Source: JBLNDJ01 sp050261515 (GTDB lineage Bacteria; Acidobacteriota; Terriglobia; Bryobacterales; Bryobacteraceae). From it: a stretch of DNA of 64,000 nt. Positions 1-7,666 of the stretch are shown one piece after another (position 1 is the first letter of the stretch; each line of letters begins with the position of its first letter). The notes beneath the pieces were generated by a model that did no database searches, was not told where the DNA came from, and saw only the letters and a list, made by a program, of their open reading frames with translations. Made by a program: the position numbers and the translations under genes. The stretch covers positions 58,599-122,598 of the forward strand of contig JBLNDJ010000051.1 of the NCBI GenBank assembly GCA_050261515.1. Direction: 5' to 3'.

Positions 1-676
1 CGCCGTGTTGCAAATGGATGTTCGGGATGGTGAGGATCTCGGCGGCCGCATCCACCAGCACCGGGACGCCCTTGCGCCGCGCCATGGCCGATGCGTTCTC
101 GATCGAGAGCGGCCCTTTTTGCGCGGCGGGGCACGAGAGGATCATGACCATGGCGGTCTTCGGCCCGAGCGCCGCTTCGAACTCTTCGGCGGTATCGACC
201 TCGACCATCCTGACGCCGAGCATACGGACCGCGTGGTCGTACTCGTTGCGCGAGTAGCGCGGCACGACGACTTCGTTCTTGAGACCCGTGAGGTTTGGGA
301 TGCGCTGCATCTTCTCGGGGTCCGCGCCCGCGATGCAGGCGGAGGTGGCGTGCGTGAGAGCGGCGGCGCAGCCCGCGGTGACGATGCCCCACTCGGCGCC
401 GGTCAGCTCGGCGAGGCGCTTGCCCACGGCTTCCATCAGCTCGTCGATGTGGACATAGGAGCGCGACGCGAGGTCCATGGCCTGCTTCACTTCGGGCAGC
501 GTCTGCGATCCGGAGATGATGGTGAACGTGCCCTTGCAGTTGACGAGCGGCGTGACGCCGATCGACTGATAGAGGCTGGGACCGACCTGGAGCGGAGCGG
601 CGTCGGCCGGTGCGCCCTTCAATCCCACCAGCCCGAGCAGCCCGCCGCTTTGAAAAAGACGGCGCCTTGTCAGCAT
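1..676 (-). CDS. PLP-dependent SelA-like (selenocysteine synthase/ammonia-lyase type) enzyme, partial
   Basis: The reverse strand is open from an ATG at 676 to the window edge, giving about 225 N-terminal residues. They begin with a twin-arginine-like leader (MLTRRRLFQSGGLLGL), followed by a fold typical of the SelA/DgaE family: 'IGVTPLVNCKGT' near the N terminus, 'TGAEWGIVTAGCAAALTHAT' in the middle, and 'VPVLVDAAAEI' just before the cut. In this family the PLP-binding lysine lies shortly after that point, so it is outside the window. A purine-rich AAGGGGG sits upstream of the ATG. Known members include selenocysteine synthase and D-glucosaminate-6-phosphate ammonia-lyase. An exported Tat copy is unlikely to act on tRNA, so a sugar or amino-acid lyase role is more likely. 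The substrate is unknown. Confidence 0.75.
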   Translation of the reverse strand, partial: MLTRRRLFQSGGLLGLVGLKGAPADAAPLQVGPSLYQSIGVTPLVNCKGTFTIISGSQTLPEVKQAMDLASRSYVHIDELMEAVGKRLAELTGAEWGIVTAGCAAALTHATSACIAGADPEKMQRIPNLTGLKNEVVVPRYSRNEYDHAVRMLGVRMVEVDTAEEFEAALGPKTAMVMILSCPAAQKGPLSIENASAMARRKGVPVLVDAAAEILTIPNIHLQHG

Positions 677-752
677 CTTCACAGGAACCCCCTTTGCAGC
701 AACGATCCTATCATGGTGGAGCAGGCTTTAGAATGGTTCTGGTCCCCAAAAA

Positions 753-841
753 GCCCGGGTGGCGAAACCGGCAGACGCAAAGGACTTAAAATCCTTTTCC
801 GCGCAAGCGGAGTGCGGGTTCAAGTCCCGCCCCGGGCACCA
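753..841 (+). tRNA. tRNA-Leu (anticodon UAA)
   Basis: The 7-bp acceptor stem GCCCGGG (753-759) pairs with CCCGGGC (831-837), followed by discriminator A838 and an encoded CCA (839-841). The anticodon arm is AAGGA-CTTAAAA-TCCTT, with UAA at the anticodon positions. A long variable arm (CCGC..GCGG) marks a class II tRNA. The T arm is GCGGG-TTCAAGT-CCCGC. UAA reads leucine UUA/UUG codons. The gene stands alone and has a decayed integrase frame ending directly against its 3' end. Confidence 0.97.
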
Positions 842-1130
842 TTAGTTCAACGACTTCGCGCCATTCTTAGCGTTCGGCTTTCCCTGTTCTTGGGCCACTG
901 TGCCCGAAATTGTGCCCAACGCCGCGAAGTGGCCCTCCATCTTCAGAGCCGCCTCGGTGATGTCCCGGTCCCAGGCTCCAGCCTGATGCGGTTCGCCTGC
1001 AGGTCCCCCTGATGCCATCTCAGCGGGCGTAGTTCGCCAATGCTTGGACTGCGAACCGGAACCCCTGAAGCGGCCTCAGTCCGGTTGCCGTGCTGCGGTC
1101 TCAGCCAGTGGCGGCGCGTATTTTATCGGA
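842..1130 (-). pseudogene. Decayed tyrosine recombinase (integrase) remnant next to tRNA-Leu
   Basis: No intact gene lies between the tRNA and 1316. On the reverse strand, around 1038-975, one frame reads 'IGELRPLRW' followed by 'GDLQANRIRLEPGT'. This matches the box I region of tyrosine recombinases (G-E-L-x-x-L-R-W, then a strand ending in P-G-T). That frame hits a stop. Another frame then supplies a C-terminal-like tail (from 'DITEAALKMEGHF' to 'QGKPNAKNGAKSLN'), whose stop codon at 842-844 abuts the tRNA CCA. The catalytic middle (H-x-x-R and Tyr) is missing, so this is a deletion remnant. An integrase ending at a tRNA 3' end is the usual arrangement of an integrated element. The rest of 842-1315 shows nothing I recognise. 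Confidence 0.5.
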
Positions 1131-1315
1131 TTTCCGGTATGCCTTCGTACCAAATGGCCCAGTACCATTCCGGGCCCGCACGTCACTAAACATCTTGAAT
1201 GATTTCAGATGCGCGAGTATTTTTGAGTAGCGGCTTTCGGAGCGCCAACTCAGGAGCCAGAGTGCGTCTGGGCGGATATGAGGACACGCATCTCGCGGTC
1301 CGAACGGAGGATCAA

Positions 1316-2383
1316 ATGCGCCGGTTTTGCCTTCTTGTTTTCTGTATCTATACCATCACTGTGTCGATAACGACAATCGCGGCTTCTGGTTACGGCTACG
1401 GCGGTGCAGTGGCGATGCAGACACCGACGCACCGGGAAGAATTGACCAATCTTGGCGTCGTGAAGATGGTCAAAGCAGGTATACCAAAACAAGTCATCCT
1501 AGCGAAGATCGCCGATTGCGACCCTCATTTCGACTTGCATGTGGCAAGCCTCACCGCGCTTCAAGACTTTGGCGTGCCCGATGACGTGATCAAGGCAATG
1601 GCGGCGCGGCAAGAAAGACAGCAATCCGAGGGAGTCTCTTTAGCGGTCCATCATCCGTTCGCCGAGATTCGAGTGAGCGATCCGATTCTTACGAATGCTG
1701 CGGTGGTGAAACTGGTGAAAACGGGTGTGGGCGAAAGCGTCATTCTCAACATGATCGGCACGCAGCAGGGAAAGTTTGATACGAGTGCGGACGACGTGAT
1801 CGCGCTCAAACAGGCAGGAGTCCCCGATAGCGTGATCGGAGCGATCGTGAGCAGGAGGGCCCAACCGCCCCGCTCCGAGATTATTGCCACTCGATACCCC
1901 ACTGAGGTCGGTGTGTACTTCCGGAGCAAGAGTGACTGGACCGAGCTGCTGCCCGATGTTGTGAACTGGCAATCGGGCGGCGTCCTGAAGGGAATGGCGT
2001 CAATGGGCATTGTCAAGAAGGATGTCAACGGTAGAATCAACGGAAAAAGCAGCCGCAACAAGGTGAGGACGCCAGTCGAGTTTCTTGTCTACACGGCTGA
2101 AGCGACGGGGCCCACCGAATATCAATTGGTAAAGCTACACCAGCACAGCGATGCTCGTGAATTTCGGCTCTTCACAGGCGGCGTGTTCCATAAATCCGGA
2201 GGTGCCACGCACGACGTGATTCCCTTCGAGACGAAGAAGATCACCAGCCGCACGTACCTCATTCTGGCTCCGCCGTTCTCCGCTGGCGAGTATGGGTTCT
2301 TGCCGCCTGAAGCCGTAGCTTATGATCGCAACAGAGCAGCGACGACATTGGGCAGGGCCTACACATTCTGTGTCCTTGAGTAA
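1316..2383 (+). CDS. Exported protein with two LTN..VVK-type helical repeats
   Basis: The 355-residue protein starts at ATG 1316, chosen because GGAGG lies five bases upstream at 1306-1310; the frame is open further 5' but without a signal. Residues 1-25 form a Sec signal peptide (MRRFCLLVFCIYTITVSI). The mature part holds two copies of a ~50-residue motif, one starting 'LTNLGVVKMVKAGIPKQVI' and the other 'LTNAAVVKLVKTGVGESVI'. Each ends with 'GVPD.VI.A' about 40 residues later. Repeats of this type are frequent in acidobacterial secreted or lipoprotein-like proteins but, to my knowledge, have no assigned function. The C-terminal ~150 residues look like a beta-rich domain that I do not recognise. 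Function unknown. Confidence 0.75.
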   Translation: MRRFCLLVFCIYTITVSITTIAASGYGYGGAVAMQTPTHREELTNLGVVKMVKAGIPKQVILAKIADCDPHFDLHVASLTALQDFGVPDDVIKAMAARQERQQSEGVSLAVHHPFAEIRVSDPILTNAAVVKLVKTGVGESVILNMIGTQQGKFDTSADDVIALKQAGVPDSVIGAIVSRRAQPPRSEIIATRYPTEVGVYFRSKSDWTELLPDVVNWQSGGVLKGMASMGIVKKDVNGRINGKSSRNKVRTPVEFLVYTAEATGPTEYQLVKLHQHSDAREFRLFTGGVFHKSGGATHDVIPFETKKITSRTYLILAPPFSAGEYGFLPPEAVAYDRNRAATTLGRAYTFCVLE

Positions 2384-2585
2384 TGGGCCGTGTAAGCGCC
2401 GGTCGAGGCAGACGATTAAGGTGACCACAACGAAGACGAAGAAGACGGCGAGGAACGGGACGAGGAAGAGGAAGAAGAGGAGGGTGCAATTCGCCGCAGC
2501 GCGGGTCCTTTGTCTAACAGAGATCTGAAATTCCTATTGTCTTAAAAAGCTTGCTCTGTTAGATTTGGGCAAGGAGGGGAACTGG

Positions 2586-3068
2586 ATGTTCCTGAGATCG
2601 AACGCATTTCGCAGCATCTCCATTTTCGTTGTGGCGACAGGACTCGCATTGGCCCAGCACGGTGTCGGGCAGAACGGTACGCCTCCCGGCCAGGGCGGTA
2701 CGCCTCCAGGGTTAGCCAATAAGGGTGGGCAAAACGGGAAAGCGCACGGCAAGGGCTTGGGCTTGATTCTGAAGATGCTGGATCTCACGGATCAGCAGGC
2801 GGCATCTGCAAAAACGATTTTCGATACTGCCGATAGTCAGGCAAAACCTCTGGAAGATCAGATCAGCAGTGCCAGCACTGACCTCCAGGCTGCGATCAAA
2901 ACGAACGACACGGCGAACATCAGTGCTCTCGCTACGCAGATAGGAGGTTTGAGGGCGCAGGTGATCGCGACTAAGGCGAATGCGTGGGCGCAGTTCTACG
3001 CCTTGCTGACCCCCACTCAGCAGCAGAAGGTCGATGATCTTCTCGCGTTTTTTGGGCTGGACGACTGA
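2586..3068 (+). CDS. Small periplasmic LTxxQ (Spy/CpxP-like) protein
   Basis: The 160-residue protein starts at ATG 2586, with a strong AAGGAGGGG at 2571-2579. An upstream in-frame TTG at 2565 lies before that site and is rejected. A signal peptide (residues 1-22, ending ALAQH) precedes a Gly/Pro/Asn-rich linker containing a duplicated 'GTPPG' unit. The rest is helical, with 'LTDQQ' in its first helix and 'LTPTQQQKV' near the C terminus. Paired LTxxQ motifs are the hallmark of the Spy/CpxP/ZraP fold, small helical periplasmic chaperones or stress sensors. At this length it could bind misfolded proteins or metals; which one cannot be said from sequence. Confidence 0.7.
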   Translation: MFLRSNAFRSISIFVVATGLALAQHGVGQNGTPPGQGGTPPGLANKGGQNGKAHGKGLGLILKMLDLTDQQAASAKTIFDTADSQAKPLEDQISSASTDLQAAIKTNDTANISALATQIGGLRAQVIATKANAWAQFYALLTPTQQQKVDDLLAFFGLDD

Positions 3069-3213
3069 CGTCTCAGTTTGACCCGGCCGCTAAGGGCAGT
3101 CGACTTTGTTTTCGACGACGACCTGCCATCCTGCGCCGCGAATGTTGATGTCCAGGCGTCCGTTGGGAATTATCCCACTCCGACGAACAGCCCCACTTGG
3201 CGGACGCCATCGC

Positions 3214-3588
3214 TTACCGGCACGCCATGACGCCGCCCGGATCGACGACGAGCATTGGCTCTATTTGCGGGTTGGCGGGCGGGACGGGAATCGTATCCGT
3301 GATATGGTACTCCGCGCATGAGTCGTTCTTTTGCGCGGTTGCCTTATATTTGACGATGATCACGCCGGGGGGCCGCTCCTGGCTGAGTCGTTTGAAGCGC
3401 AATTTCCAGCCGCGGATTTCCTTGATTCGCCAGCTTTCGGACCGCAGGCCGGGAATGGGCATGCCCAGGCCGCCCGATTTCGACCTGTAAGCTTTCTCGA
3501 TTTCCTGTTTCGTCGGCTCGTTCGGATGCGCCTGGGCGAATGTGGCGCCGGCCGCCAGCAGCGCCAGCGCGGAAGTGGAGAGCTTCAC
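3214..3588 (-). CDS. Hypothetical small exported protein
   Basis: The frame runs leftward to a TAA at 3214-3216. I place the start at GTG 3588 because it gives a clean signal peptide (VKLSTSALALLAAGATFAQA) and a 124-residue protein. Starts further upstream (ATG 3642 or 3684) would add a charged stretch before the signal and run into the divergent gene at 3674. The mature protein is small and basic, with one 'SCAEYHITDTIP' segment and a single cysteine pair. I do not recognise the family. Protein-like stretches in other frames continue downstream to 3090, so the C terminus may be frameshifted. Confidence 0.5.
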   Translation of the reverse strand: MKLSTSALALLAAGATFAQAHPNEPTKQEIEKAYRSKSGGLGMPIPGLRSESWRIKEIRGWKLRFKRLSQERPPGVIIVKYKATAQKNDSCAEYHITDTIPVPPANPQIEPMLVVDPGGVMACR

Positions 3589-3673
3589 GCCTGTCTTACG
3601 TGCCGCGCGAGTCGGAGGTTTCGCTTTGTCGGGGAAGCACATCAGCCTATGATGGGGGTATCGGGGGGGCGCC

Positions 3674-4087
3674 GTGCCCATCACCTATCGGATTGACCGC
3701 TCCACAGGAATCATCCGCACCAAGTGTGCCGGCGTGGTGACGCTTGAGGACGTGCTCGGGCATTTGCGCGCGCTCGAAAGCGATCCCGAATGTCCGCCGC
3801 GGCTCGATGTGCTGCTCGATTTCAGCGAGTGGACGTCGGAAGCCAACGGAGCCGAGCTGAGGGCGGCCGGCGATGCTGTCGGCAGCGTGAGCCACAGGGT
3901 TCAGTTCGGCGCTTGCGCGATCGTCGCTCCGACGGACCTGCTGTTCGGCATGGCGCGGATGTTCGAGGTTTTCGCCGAAGCGTGGTTCCGTGCAATCCAA
4001 GTCTTCCGCGCGGCCGCCGCCGCGGAGGCTTGGCTGAGTTCGCAAGAATCTTCCCGCGCCGTTGGATCCGGCAATGAGGACGCTTAG
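3674..4087 (+). CDS. STAS/SpoIIAA-like domain protein
   Basis: The 137-residue cytoplasmic protein starts with GTG at 3674. It has the pattern of the SpoIIAA-like STAS fold: an N-terminal strand 'YRIDRSTGIIRTKCAGVVT', a helix 'LEDVLGHLRALES', a central strand 'LDVLLDFSEW', and a C-terminal 'FGMARMFEVFAE' helix typical of the 'SpoIIAA-like' family found widely in Gram-negatives. No phosphorylatable serine is obvious at the partner-switch position, so an anti-sigma antagonist role is not assured. It converges on the cupin gene, and the two stop codons overlap by three bases. Confidence 0.6.
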   Translation: MPITYRIDRSTGIIRTKCAGVVTLEDVLGHLRALESDPECPPRLDVLLDFSEWTSEANGAELRAAGDAVGSVSHRVQFGACAIVAPTDLLFGMARMFEVFAEAWFRAIQVFRAAAAAEAWLSSQESSRAVGSGNEDA

Positions 4088-4410
4088 CCCTTGAGCTCCA
4101 CCAGGATCAGTTCCATGGGCTGATCGCTGAGATTTTCGGGGAGATGTTCGAGAGCGTCAAAGTGCATGACTTGCCCCGCCTTGGCCCGCACTTCCTCCGA
4201 GCGCCCATCCGGATACATGAACCGGGAGTGCACATCGGTGAGGCACACTCCTACGAGCCGCGGGTGCCCATGCATGGCCGATTTTTCGCGGGGTCCGTAC
4301 CGGGCACGCACTACACGGACACGCTCGTCCTCAAACTCGATCTGATAGTGTTTCGCATCTACCCGGACGGGGTCTTCCCCGGCCGACGGCTGCACTTTTG
4401 GAGTTCCCAT
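4084..4410 (-). CDS. Small single-domain cupin protein
   Basis: ATG 4410 is chosen because AAGGAGGGG sits four bases upstream; the frame is open about 66 bases further 5' without a better site. The 108-residue product shows a cupin barrel: 'YQIEFEDERVRVVRARYGP' then 'SAMHGHPRLVGVCLTD' (cupin motif 1, with H-x-H), and 'GQVMHFDALEHLPENLSD' (motif 2, with His). This family is small and usually binds one metal ion through the histidines. The substrate is unknown. It is transcribed alone, away from glpD, and converges on the STAS gene. Confidence 0.7.
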   Translation of the reverse strand: MGTPKVQPSAGEDPVRVDAKHYQIEFEDERVRVVRARYGPREKSAMHGHPRLVGVCLTDVHSRFMYPDGRSEEVRAKAGQVMHFDALEHLPENLSDQPMELILVELKG

Positions 4411-4489
4411 GATGCCCCTCCTTACCTTCCTGCGAGGAGTGTAGTGCTGAGCGATCGGGAACGCAAGCGTTTTCATGCTCTTGCCACAA

Positions 4490-6028
4490 TCAAGTCAAAT
4501 ATCCCCTGGCCAGGTCTCTGAATCGCCGCACCTGTTCGGCCTCCCAGACGGCATCGCGCCCGAGTTCGCGCGCGAGCAGCGCGGCGGTTTGCGGGGCCAT
4601 TTCCATGGCGGCTCGCGCGTCGAGGAACAGGGCGCGTGTGCGGCGTGCGAGAACGTCCTCCACGGTGCGCGCCATTTCGTGGCGGGCGGCCCAGACCGCT
4701 TCAGCCGCACGGTAGGGAAGCCTCTGGTGGAGGGGCTGTGCAAGCGACGGCTCGTTCCGCATCAGCTCCTCGATTGCGGGGGCGTCGGCTCCGTGGGGCG
4801 CGAGGGCGCCGAATTTGTCCGCCTCGAGGTGGTAGCCGTGGATATTCAACTCGCGCGTGACGCATGGGCGCTTCGGGAGGGCGGCGGATTCGGCGGCGCG
4901 GTTGACGCAATCCTCGGCCATGCGGCGGTAGGTCGTCCACTTGCCGCCCGCGATGGTGAGGAGTCCCGGGCCTTCCACGCGGATGGTGTGGTCGCGCGAG
5001 AGCGCCGCGGTGGCGGCCGCCTTCGACGAGCGCACCAGGGGCCGTATGCCGGCCCATGCGCTCAACACGTCGCCACGCGTGGGCGGCTTGCCCAGGTAGC
5101 GGCCGGCCGTGCTCAGGATGAACTCGACCTCCTGGTCCATCGGCACGGGCTCGAGGCTTGGGGCGGCGATGGGCGTGTCGGTGGTGCCGACGAGCGTGTG
5201 CCCGTACCAGGGCAGCGCGAACAGGACGCGCCCGTCCGGCGTGTGCGGCACCATGAGCGCCCTTTCGCCGCCGAGGAAGCTGCCGTCGAGGACCAGGTGC
5301 ACGCCCTGGCTCTGCGCGATCATGGGCCGATCCCGGCCGGCCATGCGGCGGATCGCGTCGGCGAAGGGCCCGGCTGCGTTGATCAGCATGCGCGCCGGGA
5401 CGCGGAACTCCTCACCGGTTTCCTCGTCGCGCGCAGTAACACCACCGGGTTCGAGTCCGGTGACGCGGACGTAGTTGAGGAGCACTGCGCCGCGCGCCGC
5501 CGCAGTCCGGGCCAGGTGGATCAGCAGCCGCGTGTCGTCAAACTGGCCGTCATAGTAGAGCACGCCGCCGCGCAGGCCGGCCGCGTTGATGGCGGGGAGG
5601 TGCTCGAGCGTTTCGGCGCGCGAGAGACGGAGCGACGGCCCGAAGCCGTACTTGCCGGCGAGCCGGCTGTACAGCCGCAGCCCGGCGCCGTAGAACGGAC
5701 CCTCCCACCAGTGGTAGTTGGGCACGACAAACGCCAGGTCGCGGACCAGGTGCGGCGCGTTCCGGCGCATGAGGGCGCGCTCGCGCAGCGCCTCGACGAC
5801 CAGGGGAATGTTCCCCTGCTTCAGATACCGGACCCCGCCGTGGGCGAGCTTGGTGCTGCGGCTGGAAGTTCCCTTGCCGAAGTCGTTTTGTTCCAGCAGG
5901 ATGGCATCGTAGCCGCGGGCGGCGGCGTCGAGCGCGATGCCCACGCCCGTGGCGCCGCCGCCAATGACAGCCAGGTCCCACGGCTCCCGGCGGCCCCGCA
6001 GCCGGCCCAGCATCTGCTTGCGATCCAT
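4490..6028 (-). CDS. glpD: FAD-dependent glycerol-3-phosphate dehydrogenase
   Basis: This 512-residue aerobic-type GlpD oxidises sn-glycerol-3-phosphate to dihydroxyacetone phosphate and passes electrons to quinone at the inner membrane. The start ATG at 6028 has GGAG about nine bases upstream. The dinucleotide-binding motif (VIGGGATGVGIALDAA) is at residues 21-36. It is followed by 'GTSSRSTKLAHGGVRYL' (FAD/phosphate-binding region), 'LINAAGPFADAIRRM' in the middle, 'TTDTPI', and the 'LTIAGGKWTTYRRMAEDCV' block near residue 380. The last ~110 residues form the usual helical C-terminal domain. Length fits the family. No glpF, glpK or glpR is nearby. Confidence 0.95.
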   Translation of the reverse strand: MDRKQMLGRLRGRREPWDLAVIGGGATGVGIALDAAARGYDAILLEQNDFGKGTSSRSTKLAHGGVRYLKQGNIPLVVEALRERALMRRNAPHLVRDLAFVVPNYHWWEGPFYGAGLRLYSRLAGKYGFGPSLRLSRAETLEHLPAINAAGLRGGVLYYDGQFDDTRLLIHLARTAAARGAVLLNYVRVTGLEPGGVTARDEETGEEFRVPARMLINAAGPFADAIRRMAGRDRPMIAQSQGVHLVLDGSFLGGERALMVPHTPDGRVLFALPWYGHTLVGTTDTPIAAPSLEPVPMDQEVEFILSTAGRYLGKPPTRGDVLSAWAGIRPLVRSSKAAATAALSRDHTIRVEGPGLLTIAGGKWTTYRRMAEDCVNRAAESAALPKRPCVTRELNIHGYHLEADKFGALAPHGADAPAIEELMRNEPSLAQPLHQRLPYRAAEAVWAARHEMARTVEDVLARRTRALFLDARAAMEMAPQTAALLARELGRDAVWEAEQVRRFRDLARGYLT

Positions 6029-6129
6029 CCCGGAAGCTCCTATCAGTACTGCCGGACCGGGTTCTAGTACTTGACCGTTCAGATTACCAGTACCGCGATG
6101 CCCGATCTGCCCTATACTACGAGAGGAAG

Positions 6130-6196
6130 GTGGACGAGCAGTTTCTCCTCGCGTAGAGAATGAGCCCGGATTGACCGCCAGTCCGGGCTCGTCCAC
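6130..6196. terminator. Nested inverted repeats just downstream of msrA
   Basis: Two inverted repeats share this stretch. GAGCCCGGA (6162-6170) pairs perfectly with TCCGGGCTC (6182-6190) across an 11-base loop. GTGGACGAGC (6130-6139) pairs with GCTCGTCCAC (6187-6196). The helices overlap on the right side and are therefore mutually exclusive. The position, immediately after the msrA stop, suggests a transcription terminator, but there is no clear U-tract on either strand. Confidence 0.5.
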
Positions 6197-6726
6197 TACT
6201 TAAGCCTGCCCGCGAATTTCTCCTTAAATTTTCGTACTTTAGGCGCGACGACGTAGGCGCAATACGGCCGTTGCGGATTGTTACGGAAGTACTCCTGGTG
6301 ATAGTCCTCGGCGCGGTAGAAGTGTGTGGCGGGCCGGATTTCGGTGACGACCGGGTTGTCCCACACGTGGGCGTCATTCAGTTCGCGGATGGCCTGTTCG
6401 GCTGCGGCGCGCTGCTGGCCGGAGTGCGTGAAGATGACGGAGCGGTATTGCGAGCCGACGTCGTTGCCCTGGCGGTCGCGTGTGGTCGGGTCGTGCGTGG
6501 CGAAGAAGACTTCGAGAATGTCGCGGTAGGAGGCGACGGCCGGATCGAAAGCCACCTGGACCACCTCGACGTGCCCGGTCATGCCCGTGCAGACGTCTTC
6601 GTAAGTGGGGTTTTCGGTGTGGCCGCCCATGTAGCCGGAGACGACCGAGAGCACGCCGGCCATGCGTTCGTAGACGGCTTCCATGCACCAGAAGCAGCCG
6701 CCTCCCAGGGTTGCGATTTCCTGCAT
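6196..6726 (-). CDS. msrA: Peptide methionine-(S)-S-oxide reductase
   Basis: MsrA reduces the S-epimer of methionine sulfoxide in oxidised proteins, using thioredoxin. The 176-residue protein starts at ATG 6726; the frame is open upstream only because of the GC-rich tandem repeat there. The catalytic motif GCFWC is at residues 10-14 with nucleophilic Cys11, preceded by 'IATLGG'. Other family blocks are 'GYMGGHTENPTYEDVCTG', 'HVEVVQVAFDP', 'FFATHDPTTRDRQGNDVGSQ' and 'EDYHQEYF'. No MsrB domain is attached. It is transcribed alone and is divergent from the ABC transporter gene. Confidence 0.95.
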   Translation of the reverse strand: MQEIATLGGGCFWCMEAVYERMAGVLSVVSGYMGGHTENPTYEDVCTGMTGHVEVVQVAFDPAVASYRDILEVFFATHDPTTRDRQGNDVGSQYRSVIFTHSGQQRAAAEQAIRELNDAHVWDNPVVTEIRPATHFYRAEDYHQEYFRNNPQRPYCAYVVAPKVRKFKEKFAGRLK

Positions 6727-6739
6727 GGTTTCATGATAA

Positions 6740-6841
6740 GGGGGCGACCGCGGACCGGGGGCGACCGCGGACCGGGGGCGACCGCGGACCGGAGGGACCG
6801 CGGGCCGGGGGGGACCGCGGACCGGGGGGCGACCGCGGACC
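6740..6841. repeat. GC-rich tandem repeat, ~17-base unit, six copies
   Basis: Three exact copies of GGGGGCGACCGCGGACC occupy 6740-6790, followed by three variants of 16-18 bases up to 6841. Each unit carries the palindrome CCGCGG. The array lies between the divergent msrA and ABC transporter genes, where promoters would be expected. Confidence 0.9.
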
Positions 6842-6907
6842 GGAGGCCTGCCCAGCACCGGCGGGCCGGGCCGCCGCTTCACAAAGCGTTAGAATGGGCC
6901 ACATCCT

Positions 6908-7666
6908 ATGATCCAGGTCGAGAACCTCGCGAAGTCGTTCCGCGATCCGGAGCGCGGGGTGGTGCACGCCGTTGAGGATGTTTCGTTCCGGGTCAAAGCG
7001 GGTGAGATTTTCGGGTTGCTCGGGCCGAACAGCGCGGGGAAGACCACCACGCTCCGGATGCTCGCGACGGTCATGAAGCCGAGTTCGGGGCGGGCAGTGC
7101 TGGCGGGTCACGACGTGGTCCGCGAACCGGCCGCGGTGCGGCGCAGCGTAGGGTTTCTCTCCGGCGACATGGGGCTTTACCATCGCCTGACGCCGCGCGA
7201 AATTCTGACGTTCTTCGGCGAGCTGAACGGGCTGCGGGGCGCGCGGCTCGGGGAGCGCATCGACGAGATATTCTCGCTGCTCCAGATTCACGGCTTTGCG
7301 GGGACCAGGATAGACAGGCTGTCCACGGGCATGCGCCAGCGCGTCGCGATTGCGAGGACAATCGTGCACGACCCGCCGGTCCTGATCCTGGACGAGCCGG
7401 CGAGCGGCCTCGACATCCCGACCGCCCGCGTGATCGAGGACTTCATCGCCGGGGCGCGCAAGGCGGGCAAGAGCGTGATCCTCTCGACGCACGTCATGGA
7501 GGAGGCCGAGTACCTGTGCGACCGCATGGCCGTGATCCACGACGGCCGCATCAGGATCACCGGAACCATGGACGAGTTGCGCGCCGCCACGGGAAAGCGG
7601 CGGCTGCGCGAGGTATTTCTCGATCTGCTCCACATCGACGCGGCCAGGAGCGCCCATGCATCTTAG
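6908..7666 (+). CDS. ABC transporter ATP-binding protein (NatA-like)
   Basis: This 252-residue ATPase of a type-2 exporter has Walker A GPNSAGKTT at 39-47 (Ser where Gly is usual), signature LSTGM at 138-142, Walker B VLILDEP at 158-164 and the H-loop histidine in 'STHVMEEAEYLCDR' near 195. The early 'VKAGEIFGLLGPN' and 'LYHRLTPREILTFFGEL' segments match the NatA/CcmA-like class that pairs with ABC-2 permeases. The permease gene follows with an 11-base overlap, so the two are translationally coupled. The substrate is unknown; sodium export is the textbook function of NatAB, but related systems export other compounds. Confidence 0.9.
   Translation: MIQVENLAKSFRDPERGVVHAVEDVSFRVKAGEIFGLLGPNSAGKTTTLRMLATVMKPSSGRAVLAGHDVVREPAAVRRSVGFLSGDMGLYHRLTPREILTFFGELNGLRGARLGERIDEIFSLLQIHGFAGTRIDRLSTGMRQRVAIARTIVHDPPVLILDEPASGLDIPTARVIEDFIAGARKAGKSVILSTHVMEEAEYLCDRMAVIHDGRIRITGTMDELRAATGKRRLREVFLDLLHIDAARSAHAS

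Noticed and set aside
753..841. Possible selenocysteine tRNA because a SelA-like gene is adjacent
   Set aside because: The anticodon is UAA with a normal class II leucine layout, and the SelA-like protein carries an export leader.
2390..2500. Very hydrophobic reverse-strand stretch (LLFLFLVPFLAVFFVFVVV)
   Set aside because: It derives from a purine-rich low-complexity run on the + strand, has no start or ribosome-binding site, and its frame runs on into the antisense of the 1316-2383 gene.
2384..2585. Lys/Arg-rich small ORF on the + strand after the LTN-repeat gene
   Set aside because: Low-complexity aag/agg repeats, no ribosome-binding site and overlap with the upstream gene; not supported as a gene.
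4475..6067. 530-codon open frame on the + strand
   Set aside because: It is the antisense shadow of glpD; the peptide is Arg/Gly/Ala-rich without domains, while the opposite strand has all GlpD motifs.
6740..6841. CRISPR array
   Set aside because: Units are contiguous without spacers and far too short; no cas genes are in the window.
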